A stretch of 31,298 nt of DNA from Candidatus Saccharimonadota bacterium (GTDB taxonomy: Bacteria > Patescibacteriota > Saccharimonadia > Saccharimonadales > SLHW01): positions 1 to 31,298 of the forward strand of contig SLHW01000049.1 in the NCBI GenBank assembly GCA_007135955.1, given 5' to 3'. Of the stretch, positions 1 to 8,600 are shown one piece after another. Position 1 is the first letter of the stretch, and each line of letters starts with the position of its first letter. Made by a program: the position numbers and the translations under genes. The notes below the pieces were generated by a model. The model did no database searches, was not told the DNA's origin, and saw only the letters and a program-made list of their open reading frames with translations.

Positions 1-1164
1 ATGGATGCCCACGGCAGGGTAGTTGGTTTTACCGCTCGACTACTCAAGGACAACAAAGACGCCCCTAAATATATCAATACACCGCAAACCATTCTGTACG
101 ACAAAGGCCGTCATGTTTTTGGCTTTCATCTGGCAAAAGAAGCTATCAGAAAAGAAAAAATATGCGTACTCGTAGAGGGGAACCTCGATGTGATATCTGC
201 TCATCAAGCTGGTACCAAGCAAGTGGTGGCGACTGCAGGTACAGCACTTACCGAGCACCACATAAAGGCGGTGCGACATTTTACCGATGATATTCGAATT
301 TGCTTTGACCAAGATAGTGCCGGTCAATCAGCAATTGAGCGATCTTTGGCAGTCGCAAGTCGTATGGGTGTGTCGCTCTCAGTATTACCATTGCCCGAAG
401 GCAAAGACCCGGATGATGTCATCCAGCAAAACAAAGCAGAATGGAAGTCTATATTACAAAAACCAGTCTACGGTGTTGATTGGTTAATTGAACGATATGT
501 CGCTCAGCTAGATATCACTTCTGCAAAAGGCAAACGCGAATTCACTGATGTGATTCTGCAAAGACTAGCAGACATCCAGGATCCAGTTGAGCGAGACCAC
601 TACATTGGTATAGTGGCTCGTCGGATTGAGGTATCAGAAGAAGCTTTAAAAAATAAACTTCTTGCTAGCACATCGTCGACAAAGCCAAAAAAGCTAAAAG
701 CCACCAACAGCCAAGTAATGCCATCTTCGAAACAAGATTTACAGCGACGAGAACGAGCTAAGCTACGTGATCATTTGCTTGCAATTGGCTTGTATCAACC
801 AGCTCTTAGGAAAAGCGTCGTCTACACACCAAAAGAAGTCATTGAAGCGCGTCACCCAGAGCAACTATTTGATTTACTCGAGCGTTATGATGATGGCGAG
901 AAAGACATTTTTCAAGATGAATCTTTGAAAGACATATCTGAATATGTTAAAATTTTACAATTGCAATTTGAAGAACTGTATAAAGAGCTCGACCTGATTG
1001 AGCTTCGCGACGAAGTTGCACGACTTAAGACTCGGTTAATAGAGCGATATGTCGCTCACAAAAAACAAGCACTCACCGAGCAGTTAAACGATGTAACTGA
1101 CGAAGCTACAGAGAGCGCCTTACTTGCACAAGTAAATGAACTACAAGCACTCCTAAAGCGATAA
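1..1164 (+). CDS. dnaG: DNA primase DnaG, C-terminal part (5' end outside window)
   Basis: This is the C-terminal part of bacterial DNA primase, which makes RNA primers at the replication fork. The visible part opens inside the catalytic core at the segment equivalent to 'G.vigF.gR.l...PKY.Nsp', so the Met at base 1 is almost certainly internal and the zinc-binding domain lies upstream of the window. The Toprim fold follows. The metal-binding Glu is in VEGNLDV (about residue 59, replacing the usual EGYxD) and the acidic pair is in FDQDSAG (about 103-105). Beyond residue about 215 comes a poorly conserved, charged helical region typical of the helicase-interacting domain. The gene ends 27 bp before rpoD, the classical dnaG-rpoD order of the macromolecular synthesis operon, so the two are probably cotranscribed. 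Confidence 0.95.
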   Translation: MDAHGRVVGFTARLLKDNKDAPKYINTPQTILYDKGRHVFGFHLAKEAIRKEKICVLVEGNLDVISAHQAGTKQVVATAGTALTEHHIKAVRHFTDDIRICFDQDSAGQSAIERSLAVASRMGVSLSVLPLPEGKDPDDVIQQNKAEWKSILQKPVYGVDWLIERYVAQLDITSAKGKREFTDVILQRLADIQDPVERDHYIGIVARRIEVSEEALKNKLLASTSSTKPKKLKATNSQVMPSSKQDLQRRERAKLRDHLLAIGLYQPALRKSVVYTPKEVIEARHPEQLFDLLERYDDGEKDIFQDESLKDISEYVKILQLQFEELYKELDLIELRDEVARLKTRLIERYVAHKKQALTEQLNDVTDEATESALLAQVNELQALLKR

Positions 1165-1171
1165 TCCTAGA

Positions 1172-1180
1172 AAAGGAGAT
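1172..1180 (+). promoter_or_regulatory. Shine-Dalgarno of rpoD with long spacing
   Basis: AAAGGAGAT lies in the dnaG-rpoD gap. The core AAAGGA ends 14 nt before the rpoD ATG, longer than the usual 5-9 nt. The same long spacing recurs at rpsO, pnp, rpsT and the polyprenyl synthase gene. Confidence 0.7.
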
Positions 1181-1191
1181 ATTTTATCACG

Positions 1192-2355
1192 ATGACCAAA
1201 TCCAAGAAGACACCAAGCACGCCCAAAGAACAAAAAGCAACCAGGAAATCGACCAAAAAAACCGAAAAACCAAAAGAGCTCGACCCAAAGGAAGTGGTTC
1301 AGCTAGTAGAAAAAGCAACCAAAGAAGGCAAAATCGACCAAAAGGACATCTTCAAGGTAATACCTGATACACCAAAAAATGAAGATGTACTCGATGCGCT
1401 ATACACTGAGCTTGATGATGCTGGGGTTGAAATAGTAATCCCACCGGAGATAGAGGAAAAAAGCGATGAATGGGTAGCTGATGACGAAGAAGTAATCAAG
1501 CAAGATACATCGTATCTCGATGATATTTCTGATGATTCAGTCCGGTTATATCTACGAGAAATTGGTAAAATTCCATTACTTAGCGCCGAAGAAGAGCTGG
1601 CGCTCGCGCAAAAAGTTGTTGCTGGTGAGCCAGGCGCCAAAGACAAGATGGCCGAAGCGAATATGCGACTTGTTGTCTCGATTGCTAAACGTTACGTCGG
1701 CCGCGGCCTAGATTTGCTCGACTTGATTCAAGAAGGCAACACTGGATTGCTTCGCGCCGTAGAGAAATTTGACCCAGACAAGGGTTTCAAGTTTAGCACC
1801 TATGCTACTTGGTGGATTCGTCAAGCAATCACTCGAGCGATTGCCGACCAAGCACGAACTATTCGTATACCAGTGCACATGGTAGAAACTATCAACAAGC
1901 TACTGCGTACTCAGCGTCGACTTACCCAAGAGTTGAATCGTGAACCAACCAACGAAGAAATCGCCAAAGAGATGGAGCTCGAAGTTGAAAAAGTTGAACA
2001 CATAATGAAAATCAAGCAAGACATTTCGAGCCTAGACGCTTCAGTGCGTGACGATGAAGAAGACTCAGTGCTCGGTGATTTCATCGTCGATGAAGACACT
2101 ATCACCCCTGAAGAATCAGCAACTGGTTCGCTACTTAAAACACATGTAAAAGATTTACTCGGCACACTAACTGAACGAGAACAAAAAATCCTCAAGCTTC
2201 GTTTTGGACTAGAGGATGGCAAGAGTCATACACTAGAAGAAGTTGGCCAAGAGTTTATGGTCACCCGCGAACGTATCCGCCAAATTGAAGCCAAGGCGCT
2301 CGCTAAGCTACGCAAGCACCGTGATAGCCGTCGCATGCATGATTATCTTAAATAA
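1192..2355 (+). CDS. rpoD: Primary sigma factor RpoD (sigma-70/SigA)
   Basis: Housekeeping sigma factor that directs RNA polymerase to -10/-35 promoters. Residues 1-30 are a Lys/Thr-rich leader, 31-100 an acidic region-1.1-like segment, and 112-145 region 1.2 ([15 protein letters not shown]). Region 2 (about 155-235) includes the -10 melting and recognition block with [14 protein letters not shown] and RIPVHMVE. Region 3 is about 236-320. Region 4 (about 325-387) has [15 protein letters not shown] and the -35 helix [14 protein letters not shown]. Every residue known to contact promoter DNA in E. coli sigma-70 region 4.2 (R, E, R, Q of RERIRQ) is kept. At 387 aa it is a normal SigA-type protein without the large non-conserved region of proteobacterial RpoD. 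It follows dnaG and precedes a sigma paralog. Confidence 0.97.
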   Translation: MTKSKKTPSTPKEQKATRKSTKKTEKPKELDPKEVVQLVEKATKEGKIDQKDIFKVIPDTPKNEDVLDALYTELDDAGVEIVIPPEIEEKSDEWVADDEEVIKQDTSYLDDISDDSVRLYLREIGKIPLLSAEEELALAQKVVAGEPGAKDKMAEANMRLVVSIAKRYVGRGLDLLDLIQEGNTGLLRAVEKFDPDKGFKFSTYATWWIRQAITRAIADQARTIRIPVHMVETINKLLRTQRRLTQELNREPTNEEIAKEMELEVEKVEHIMKIKQDISSLDASVRDDEEDSVLGDFIVDEDTITPEESATGSLLKTHVKDLLGTLTEREQKILKLRFGLEDGKSHTLEEVGQEFMVTRERIRQIEAKALAKLRKHRDSRRMHDYLK

Positions 2356-2398
2356 TCGATTAAAGACATGAGCCTTTTCTTTATTAATAGCTTTCTAC

Positions 2399-2413
2399 TA
2401 TAGTTGAGTTGCA
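2399..2413 (+). promoter_or_regulatory. -10 element and short leader of the sigma paralog
   Basis: TATAGT at 2399-2404 lies 9 bp before the ATG at 2414. There is no Shine-Dalgarno sequence and no good -35 hexamer; the upstream DNA is AT-rich. The layout predicts a transcript with a 0-4 nt leader. Confidence 0.45.
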
Positions 2414-3469
2414 ATGTCAGCTAGTTCGAATACTTCACCGCAAGAGAAACTTATACCAACAGATGACTTACGGGCGTTATATTTTCGTGACGTACACCAA
2501 CACGATTTGTTAAATCCTGAAGAGGAGGCATCACTAGCCAAACAAAAAACCGCAGGAGCTATCGCTTCGATGATGCTCGAACAGAATATTGAGCACGACG
2601 AAGTGACAGCTGATAAACTAGAGCAAATAAAGTTATTGGGCGAACAAGCAACCCAGGGTCTAGTTGCTTCTAATTTGTTGTGGGTGGCCCATATCGCAGG
2701 AAAATATGCAAAAAACGGCAATAGGCAAAGTTATCTTGATGTTTGCCAAGAAGGCAATATTGGCTTGATAAATGCAGTTGAACGATTTGATTACACAAAA
2801 GGCTATAGGCTGAATACATATGCGTCGTGGTGGATCCGGCAGTCAATACAAAAAGGGCGATCCAATTGGGATGCTAGTATAGCAGTTCATATTCCACCGG
2901 ATCCGAGACGTCTCATGGTCCGGATTACTCGAATCTACGAAGACCACATCGATTTTAAGGGCTATAGTCACGAACAGGCTCTTGAGGCTACGGCTAATGA
3001 ATGTTCAGTGGATCCATCTGAAGTACCAGATTATCTCAATCTGTTTGCTCAATATAAAAACACCACTTCTTTAGACAAGCCGATGGGCAACGATGACAGG
3101 AGTAGTTCGTTAGGTGAAATTATTGAGTCCCGAACTACTGACTCGCCTGAAGGTAGCAGTGCTCACAATCAAGTAAATCGAGAACTCCGTGAAATAATTG
3201 ATGTGCTTTTTCCGGAGCAGCCAGATACGCAGATTGAAGGATCAACGGCTAAAGCAAAGCAACAGGCAATGATACTAAGGCAACGAGCTGCAATATTACT
3301 GCGTTATTTTCCTACAGAAATAAATGATGAGCCTATGACGCTTGAGGGTATTGCTCATGAGCTAGGCGTATCTCATCAGCGAGTAAGTCAGCTATTGAGT
3401 TCAGCGCATAGTAAAATACAGCGTTATTATGAAAAAATGGGCATCGAGATGATGGACGATGTCTTGTAG
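2414..3469 (+). CDS. Divergent sigma-70 family factor, paralog of RpoD
   Basis: A second sigma-70-type factor sits directly downstream of rpoD. Region 1.2 is recognisable at about 17-50. Region 2 (about 80-165) is strongly conserved (YLDVCQEGNIGLINAVERFD, YASWWIRQSIQ), which supports core binding and DNA melting. Region 3.0 has AVHIPPDPRR where RpoD has PVHMVETI, so the Glu implicated in extended -10 reading is missing. Region 4 is shortened and altered: the helix is VSHQRVSQLL instead of [10 protein letters not shown], so three of the four usual -35 contact residues change, and the LTEREQxILxLRFG block is nearly unrecognisable. The inserted segments at 55-80 and 240-285 are acidic or polar. 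It is not an ECF factor because regions 1.2 and 3 are present. I infer an alternative sigma factor with changed promoter preference; its regulon is unknown. Confidence 0.85.
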   Translation: MSASSNTSPQEKLIPTDDLRALYFRDVHQHDLLNPEEEASLAKQKTAGAIASMMLEQNIEHDEVTADKLEQIKLLGEQATQGLVASNLLWVAHIAGKYAKNGNRQSYLDVCQEGNIGLINAVERFDYTKGYRLNTYASWWIRQSIQKGRSNWDASIAVHIPPDPRRLMVRITRIYEDHIDFKGYSHEQALEATANECSVDPSEVPDYLNLFAQYKNTTSLDKPMGNDDRSSSLGEIIESRTTDSPEGSSAHNQVNRELREIIDVLFPEQPDTQIEGSTAKAKQQAMILRQRAAILLRYFPTEINDEPMTLEGIAHELGVSHQRVSQLLSSAHSKIQRYYEKMGIEMMDDVL

Positions 3470-3511
3470 TCCGACTCACAGCGATTATGTGTCTGGGATT
3501 ATCGACTGAGC

Positions 3512-3523
3512 TATAATTAAGCT
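3512..3523 (+). promoter_or_regulatory. -10 element of the P-loop kinase gene (leaderless)
   Basis: A perfect TATAAT at 3512-3517 ends 6 bp before the ATG at 3524, so transcription should start at or next to the A of the start codon. No clear -35 hexamer and no SD are present. Confidence 0.6.
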
Positions 3524-4126
3524 ATGAATACTGAGATTATTGGTGTTGCTGGCTTGCCACGTAGTGGTAAGGATACTCTCGCGGGATGGCTTGTCGAAGA
3601 TGGTTATTATGGCGTATCACTCGGCGATATTGTCAGAAATGAATCCAAAATACGCCATCAAGACAAGAAAGACCCAATCTCGGTCGCGAATATGACCGAA
3701 ACAGCTAATCATTTACGCATGCAATATGGCGCTGATGTTGTGCTAAAAAAAGCGCTAGAGCAGTATACCGAAGCTAGTAAACAGGCTAATTATAGGGGCT
3801 TAGTGCTTTATAGTGTACGCACGCCAGTTGAAGCAGACTTTATATTGGAAAAAGGTGGACGGCTAATCTGGGTCGAGGCAAGCGACGATATTCGTTACGA
3901 ACGGGCACTTGAATTTTCTAGACAGGGCGAGATGGAGGGTATCGATATGGATACGTTTCTTGCCCATGAAGAGCTACAATGGGAGCCAAAGCCAGGGACA
4001 CCTAAAAATGCTCAAATGAACGTCGCTTACGTCAAAAACAAAGCCACCGATACTATCGAAAACAACGAAAACAGCTTAGATAAACTCCAGAAATCTGCAC
4101 AAGAACTCATTCAGCAGCTAAGATAA
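3524..4126 (+). CDS. P-loop nucleotide kinase, dephospho-CoA kinase/NMP kinase-like
   Basis: A 200-aa P-loop kinase. The Walker A motif is GLPRSGKDTL at residues 10-19, followed by a lid- and base-binding-type arrangement with GVSLGDIVR (about 30-38) and VLYSVRTPVEADFI (about 103-116), a layout seen in dephospho-CoA kinases and related nucleoside monophosphate kinases. An Arg-rich segment RYERALEFSRQGE (about 125-137) resembles their lid. The C-terminal 45 residues are polar and probably helical. The substrate cannot be fixed from sequence; the CoaE assignment is tentative because the usual CoaE signature is not clear. The gene is followed after 5 bp by the polyprenyl synthase gene, so the two form an operon started by a promoter immediately upstream. 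Confidence 0.7.
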   Translation: MNTEIIGVAGLPRSGKDTLAGWLVEDGYYGVSLGDIVRNESKIRHQDKKDPISVANMTETANHLRMQYGADVVLKKALEQYTEASKQANYRGLVLYSVRTPVEADFILEKGGRLIWVEASDDIRYERALEFSRQGEMEGIDMDTFLAHEELQWEPKPGTPKNAQMNVAYVKNKATDTIENNENSLDKLQKSAQELIQQLR

Positions 4127-4143
4127 AGGATGTGCCAAGACTT

Positions 4144-5241
4144 ATGATAAAAGATAATGACCAGAAAGAATTTATCAGTAAATTACAGGACTATCAAGAG
4201 CTGATAAGCAGTGACATATCGCAGTATGCTCAGCAAATGCGTCAACTTACCAAGCAGCAGTATAGTGAAGCAACTTTTGCTGAAACTGACGCGTATTTGC
4301 AGATTCTTGAACGAGGCGGCAAGCGGATCCGTGGGGCACTGACGATGGTCGGCTATGAGATGTGTGGGGGCAAGAGCCCATCAGACATTGTTCAAGTTGC
4401 GCGGGCGGTGGAGATGGCACATGCTTATTACCTAGTCATTGATGATATTCAAGACAAGTCCGCAATTAGAAGGGGTGCTGACTCTGCACACAAAATACTC
4501 GAGCAGTATCACAAACAACATAAGCTAAGAGGTGATGCTCCTCATTTTGGTGTATCGATTGCAATAAATAGCGCCTTAGCAGGTATACATGCTGCCCAGA
4601 TGATACTAGCCAACACATCTTTCGATCAGGGTAATCTTTTAAAAACTATCAGTATTTTTAACCGAACTCTAGGCATTACGGCTCACGGTCAAACCCAAGA
4701 TATTATCAATAGCGCTGTAATTAGTCCTAGCGAACAAGATATTGACGATGTGCTTACTTGGAAAACTGCCTACTACACGATTCTTAATCCGCTACATATG
4801 GGCATGGTATTGGCTGGCGCAGACTGTCATAGTACTGACGCAATCACTGACTATGCGGTTGCTGTCGGCAAGGCGTTTCAGATTACAGATGATATTATCG
4901 GCATTTTTGGATCCAAGGAAGTTGCCGGTAAGAGCCCAAAAGATGACCTGCGAGAAGGCAAACAAACATTGCTTACCGTTCACGCACTAAAGCACGCAAG
5001 CGGTAAAGATCGAAAGTTTTTACTGCAGACACTCGGTAGTAAAAATATTACAGATGAAGCACTCATTAGCTGTCAAGAAATAGTGTTGTCCTCTGGAGCA
5101 CGAGCACACGCTGAGTCGCTTGCTCAAGACTACGTAAATAATGCTCTTGCGAGCCTCAACAAAAACCAAAATAGGTGGACATCGGATAGCATTGTCTTCC
5201 TAAGGGGGCTGGCGGAGCATATACCCAATAGAACAAAGTAG
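4144..5241 (+). CDS. Polyprenyl (geranylgeranyl-type) diphosphate synthase
   Basis: trans-Isoprenyl diphosphate synthase that condenses IPP with an allylic diphosphate to make the polyprenyl carrier. The first aspartate motif is DDIQD inside YYLVIDDIQDKSAIRRG, and the upstream substrate-binding GGKRIRG is present. The second motif reads DDIIG, keeping two of its three aspartates. The KT pair (WKTAYYT) and the GK.SP.DD..EGK.T block of the C-terminal half are also present. Numbered from ATG 4144 the protein is 365 aa, slightly longer than usual because of a 40-residue N-terminal extension. AAAGGA at 4125-4130 lies 13 nt before this ATG. An in-frame GTG at 4132 is only 1 nt from it and is less likely. 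Product chain length cannot be judged reliably. No other isoprenoid gene is nearby. Confidence 0.85.
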   Translation: MIKDNDQKEFISKLQDYQELISSDISQYAQQMRQLTKQQYSEATFAETDAYLQILERGGKRIRGALTMVGYEMCGGKSPSDIVQVARAVEMAHAYYLVIDDIQDKSAIRRGADSAHKILEQYHKQHKLRGDAPHFGVSIAINSALAGIHAAQMILANTSFDQGNLLKTISIFNRTLGITAHGQTQDIINSAVISPSEQDIDDVLTWKTAYYTILNPLHMGMVLAGADCHSTDAITDYAVAVGKAFQITDDIIGIFGSKEVAGKSPKDDLREGKQTLLTVHALKHASGKDRKFLLQTLGSKNITDEALISCQEIVLSSGARAHAESLAQDYVNNALASLNKNQNRWTSDSIVFLRGLAEHIPNRTK

Positions 5242-5252
5242 CTGCCGCAAGA

Positions 5253-5295
5253 AGCGCGTAGCGCTCATGCTAGAGAAAAGCACCTCTTCGGTGCT
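5253..5295 (+). other. Two inverted repeats between the polyprenyl synthase and polA
   Basis: AGCGC-GTA-GCGCT (5253-5265) and AGCACC-TCTTC-GGTGCT (5279-5295) can each form a compact RNA hairpin. Neither is followed by a T-run, so neither is a textbook terminator. The second runs into the -10 element of polA. Confidence 0.5.
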
Positions 5296-5314
5296 ACACT
5301 GTTTGTAGGGAATT
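5292..5314 (+). promoter_or_regulatory. Extended -10 promoter of polA with a dyad
   Basis: TGC-TACACT (TG at 5292-5293, hexamer 5295-5300) is an extended -10 element ending 14 bp before the ATG, giving a predicted leader of about 7 nt without SD. The hexamer lies inside the dyad CTACA-N5-TGTAG (5294-5308). Confidence 0.5.
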
Positions 5315-7957
5315 ATGGCAGAGCACGACACAAAGCGAAAGAAGTTTGCAGTAATCGACGGAAAGTCGGTTTTTTATCGCGGTTATTATGCAATGTCAGA
5401 TTTAGCTACTCGCGACGGCACGCCTACTGGCGGCGTGTATGGGTTTGCTGTTATGGCGCTTGAAATACTAAAAAAACTAAAGCCTGACTATGTCTGTGTT
5501 GCCTGGGACATGCCAAAGACTAACATTAGAAAACGACTCAAGATTTATCCTGAATATAAAGCTGGTCGCAAGCCAGCTCCACCAGATTTTTACGAGCAGA
5601 TTCCGGTACTGCAAGAGCTACTCGATGCTTTTGGTTGGCCGCTGTATGAACTAGATGACTACGAGGCCGACGATATTATGGGTACCTTGGCACTGCAGGC
5701 AACTGAACAAGGACTTGAGACGATGCTTATTACTAGTGACCTTGATGCACTACAGCTGCTTGATAAGGACGTTCACGTCTATGCGCTAAAAAAAGGCTTA
5801 AGTAACATTGATTTGTTTACGCCAGCCGACTTTGAGAAAAAATATGAACTAAAGCCGGAACAGTTCCTAGATCTAAAAGCACTGATGGGTGACTCATCGG
5901 ATAACATCCCAGGTGTTAGTGGAGTCGGTCAAAAAACCGCCACCAAGCTACTTCAGGAATATGGTAGTCTCGATGGTGTTTATGAAAATCTAGAACTGCT
6001 TCCCAACAAACTGCGTGACAAGCTTGCCGCCGACAAAGAGAACGCATACATGAGCAAGCAGCTCGCAGCAATTTGGACAGATGCGCCTGTAAAGCTAGAT
6101 ATAGCCACTATGAATGGTGATAGCACTAAGCCTGAAAAAATAGCTGAAATATTTAAAAAGCTCGAATTCCGAGCATTACTTAAGCAGCTTCCAGATGTTT
6201 TTACTAACGGCAAGCAATTGGCAAACCAACTCGCAGCTCAAGTAGACCTCTCACCTGAATCAATAAAGATTATTTCATCTGATAACAGCTTAAAGAGCCA
6301 ATCATTCAGCGGCAACGTCATTGTCCACACCAGAGCCAAGGGTGCGCATGGTCGCCAGCCAGAGTATATCGCCGTCTCGCCGTTTGACTCATCGACAACG
6401 TATCTAATAATTGCTAATAGCGTATCCGCCGAGGTATTAGCAGGAGCCTTTGAGAAGGTTGATGGCATTGTTGGCCACGACACCAAGGCAAGCTTACAAG
6501 TCTTGTATCAGCTTGGCGTACCTTTACCACCGGTCAAGCACGATGTATTTGTCGGAGCATACCTGCTAAATTCACTGCGTCGAGAGCAATCAGTTACTGA
6601 ATTAGCCCAGAACGATCTAGGCTATGAAGGGTCTTCGTTTGATTCGCTTGCAGCCGATGAATACGCTGAACGATCCGGAGAGATTTCTGCTGTTATTAAG
6701 GCGCTGTACGCAAGCCAGACAGAACAATTAAAAAATGAATCAAAAATTGACAAGCTCGCCCGCGAAATCGAGTGGCCGGTTATTCCAGTACTTGCTCGCA
6801 TGGAGCATGCTGGCGTAAAGCTCGATACAGTCTATTTGGCCAAGATGTCCAAAGAGCTTGAAGACGATATCTCTGATGTGCAACAAGAAATTTTCGGTCT
6901 TGCTGACACAGAATTTAACATTAATTCACCGCAGCAACTCGCTGAAATTTTGTTTGATAAGTTACAGCTACCAACCGACAATATCAAGAAGGGCAAAACC
7001 GGCTATTCAACTGCTGCTGGAGAACTTGGAAAATTGCGTGATCAGCACCCAATTATTGAGCTACTATTGCGTTATCGAGAATACACGAAGCTAAAAAGCA
7101 CCTATGTAGATGCTTTACCTAAATTGGTTGATGAACAATCGAGACTGCACACTACCTTTCACCTAACAATTGCGCAAACTGGCCGACTAAGCTCAACGGA
7201 GCCTAACTTACAGAATATTCCAGTTCGGACTGAGCTCGGACGTCGAATTCGCCGAGCCTTTACCGCCGAAGAGGGCAATGCGCTTATTAGTGCTGATTAC
7301 TCACAGTTTGAGCTACGGTTAGCGGCTTACCTTGCTGATGACAAAGAGTTGATTAAGTTATTTAACGACGGCGCTGATATTCACACAATGACCGCCGCTC
7401 AGATTTATGGACGCGACCCAGAGGACGTGACTGCTACTATGCGACGTGATGCCAAAGTAATAAACTTTGGTGTTTTGTATGGCATGAGCCCACATGGTTT
7501 AGTCGCAGCGACGGGTATGACGTACGAAGCAGCTAAGAAATTCATCAATACGTATTTTGAGATTAGAAAGCCAATTAGTAACTACACCAATCAGCTCAAG
7601 CAGCAGGCAAAAGAAGACGGCTACGTTGAGACGCTATTTGGCAGAAGACGCCCCACTCCAGATATAAGATCGAGTAATTTTGTTGTTCGAAAGGCTGCTG
7701 AGCGGGCAGCTATCAATATGCCAATTCAAGGAACAGAAGCCGATATCATGAAGATGGCGATGGTGGCGGTTGATGAGCTTTTGCCCTCGGGAGCAATGCA
7801 ACTTCTACAGATTCACGACTCGATTCTTGTAGAGTGCCAAGCCAAAGACGTCAACCTGCTCTCGGAGCAAATGAAATCAGTTATGGAAAACATCTATGAC
7901 TTACCCGTTAAGCTGCAGGTTGATGTAAAGACCGGGCAGCACTGGGGGGAGTTGTAG
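5315..7957 (+). CDS. polA: DNA polymerase I
   Basis: Family A DNA polymerase for Okazaki-fragment processing and repair. The N-terminal 5' nuclease domain (about 8-290) keeps its acidic sites (YEADDIMG, TSDLDALQLL) and the helix-hairpin-helix GVSGVGQKTATKLL. The middle segment (about 310-490) has a 3'-5' exonuclease fold, but the DxE of Exo I and the YxxxD of Exo III are not found, so proofreading is predicted to be absent, as in Taq polymerase. The polymerase domain has motif A ADYSQFELR (about 661), motif B RRDAKVINFGVLYG (about 710) and motif C IHDS (about 833). Length (880 aa) is normal. The ATG at 5315 is chosen from the immediate promoter and the start of homology at KFAVIDGKSVFYRGYYA. 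The gene appears monocistronic or leads into the next gene 43 bp away, which has its own promoter. Confidence 0.97.
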   Translation: MAEHDTKRKKFAVIDGKSVFYRGYYAMSDLATRDGTPTGGVYGFAVMALEILKKLKPDYVCVAWDMPKTNIRKRLKIYPEYKAGRKPAPPDFYEQIPVLQELLDAFGWPLYELDDYEADDIMGTLALQATEQGLETMLITSDLDALQLLDKDVHVYALKKGLSNIDLFTPADFEKKYELKPEQFLDLKALMGDSSDNIPGVSGVGQKTATKLLQEYGSLDGVYENLELLPNKLRDKLAADKENAYMSKQLAAIWTDAPVKLDIATMNGDSTKPEKIAEIFKKLEFRALLKQLPDVFTNGKQLANQLAAQVDLSPESIKIISSDNSLKSQSFSGNVIVHTRAKGAHGRQPEYIAVSPFDSSTTYLIIANSVSAEVLAGAFEKVDGIVGHDTKASLQVLYQLGVPLPPVKHDVFVGAYLLNSLRREQSVTELAQNDLGYEGSSFDSLAADEYAERSGEISAVIKALYASQTEQLKNESKIDKLAREIEWPVIPVLARMEHAGVKLDTVYLAKMSKELEDDISDVQQEIFGLADTEFNINSPQQLAEILFDKLQLPTDNIKKGKTGYSTAAGELGKLRDQHPIIELLLRYREYTKLKSTYVDALPKLVDEQSRLHTTFHLTIAQTGRLSSTEPNLQNIPVRTELGRRIRRAFTAEEGNALISADYSQFELRLAAYLADDKELIKLFNDGADIHTMTAAQIYGRDPEDVTATMRRDAKVINFGVLYGMSPHGLVAATGMTYEAAKKFINTYFEIRKPISNYTNQLKQQAKEDGYVETLFGRRRPTPDIRSSNFVVRKAAERAAINMPIQGTEADIMKMAMVAVDELLPSGAMQLLQIHDSILVECQAKDVNLLSEQMKSVMENIYDLPVKLQVDVKTGQHWGEL

Positions 7958-7964
7958 CTACCTA

Positions 7965-8000
7965 TTGAAAAATCCACCAACAGTGGTATAATATAAGCTT
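7965..8000 (+). promoter_or_regulatory. Promoter of the membrane-anchored hypothetical (leaderless)
   Basis: TTGAAA (7965-7970), a 16-bp spacer, then TATAAT (7987-7992) preceded by TG at 7984-7985. The ATG at 8001 follows after 8 bp and no SD is present. This is one of the clearest sigma-70 promoters here. Confidence 0.75.
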
Positions 8001-8570
8001 ATGAAATATATTATCGGTGGTTTCGGTATTATCATTATCGTCGCTGCATTTATAGCGATAGTCGTGGCATTTGTTGGTCGTGACCCGCTTCCAGATGATA
8101 GCCCCGATCGTGCAATATCGACGCTCAGTGATCTCGCAGATGATAGCTCGGAAGTATCGTTTACTACTTATGGGCCAATTGTTGGTCACGAAGAATTCAG
8201 GGCTATACGTATTACTGTAACCGATAGCCAACGACGACTCGACATTTTACGAGGATATAACCTTGCCGTAGAGGAGCGAGTAGAACTTGCTAATAATACT
8301 GCTGCTTATGAGGCTTTCTTGCAGGCGCTCGAACAGGCAAACTTTACAGCGGTGCTGGATGGTGCCGCCGAACGTGAGGACGGCAAATGCCCGACTACAC
8401 GCCGACACGTTTACCTTCTTGTTGTTAACGGTGATGAAGAACTGCGAACCTGGTCAAGCCCGTGTCGTGGCGAACGAGGCAACTTTGGTGGTGACGCCCG
8501 CTTGGTTGAGCGGCTGTTCCAAGGACAAATACCGGACTACCGTGAAATTACTCGTGAAGTCCGGTTGTAG
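8001..8570 (+). CDS. Membrane-anchored conserved hypothetical protein
   Basis: No function recognised. Residues 1-26 form one strongly hydrophobic segment rich in Ile, Val and Ala, probably an uncleaved membrane anchor, which leaves about 160 residues outside the membrane. Two cysteines, in GKCPTTRR and SSPCRGERG, are about 24 residues apart and bracket a beta-rich stretch (HVYLLVVNGDEELRTWSS); they could form a disulfide. The end contains an LFQGQIPDY motif. The pattern C-P-x-G/T-x-R ... W-S-x-x-C ... LFxxQIPDY looks familiar to me from hypothetical proteins of Saccharibacteria, but that is memory and not a search. It has its own promoter and lies between polA and a HAD gene. Confidence 0.7.
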   Translation: MKYIIGGFGIIIIVAAFIAIVVAFVGRDPLPDDSPDRAISTLSDLADDSSEVSFTTYGPIVGHEEFRAIRITVTDSQRRLDILRGYNLAVEERVELANNTAAYEAFLQALEQANFTAVLDGAAEREDGKCPTTRRHVYLLVVNGDEELRTWSSPCRGERGNFGGDARLVERLFQGQIPDYREITREVRL

Positions 8571-8600
8571 ATAGCTTCAGTATTCGCTACAGTTGTAGCA
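8565..8600 (+). promoter_or_regulatory. -10 element of the HAD gene inside a perfect dyad
   Basis: TACAGT at 8588-8593 ends 7 bp before the ATG; TTGTAG at 8565-8570 sits 17 bp upstream of it. The hexamer lies in the inverted repeat GCTACA-GT-TGTAGC (8586-8599), which touches the start codon. The core TACA-N2-TGTA is the same as the operator core of BlaI/CopY-type repressors, although no such repressor is seen here. Confidence 0.5.
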
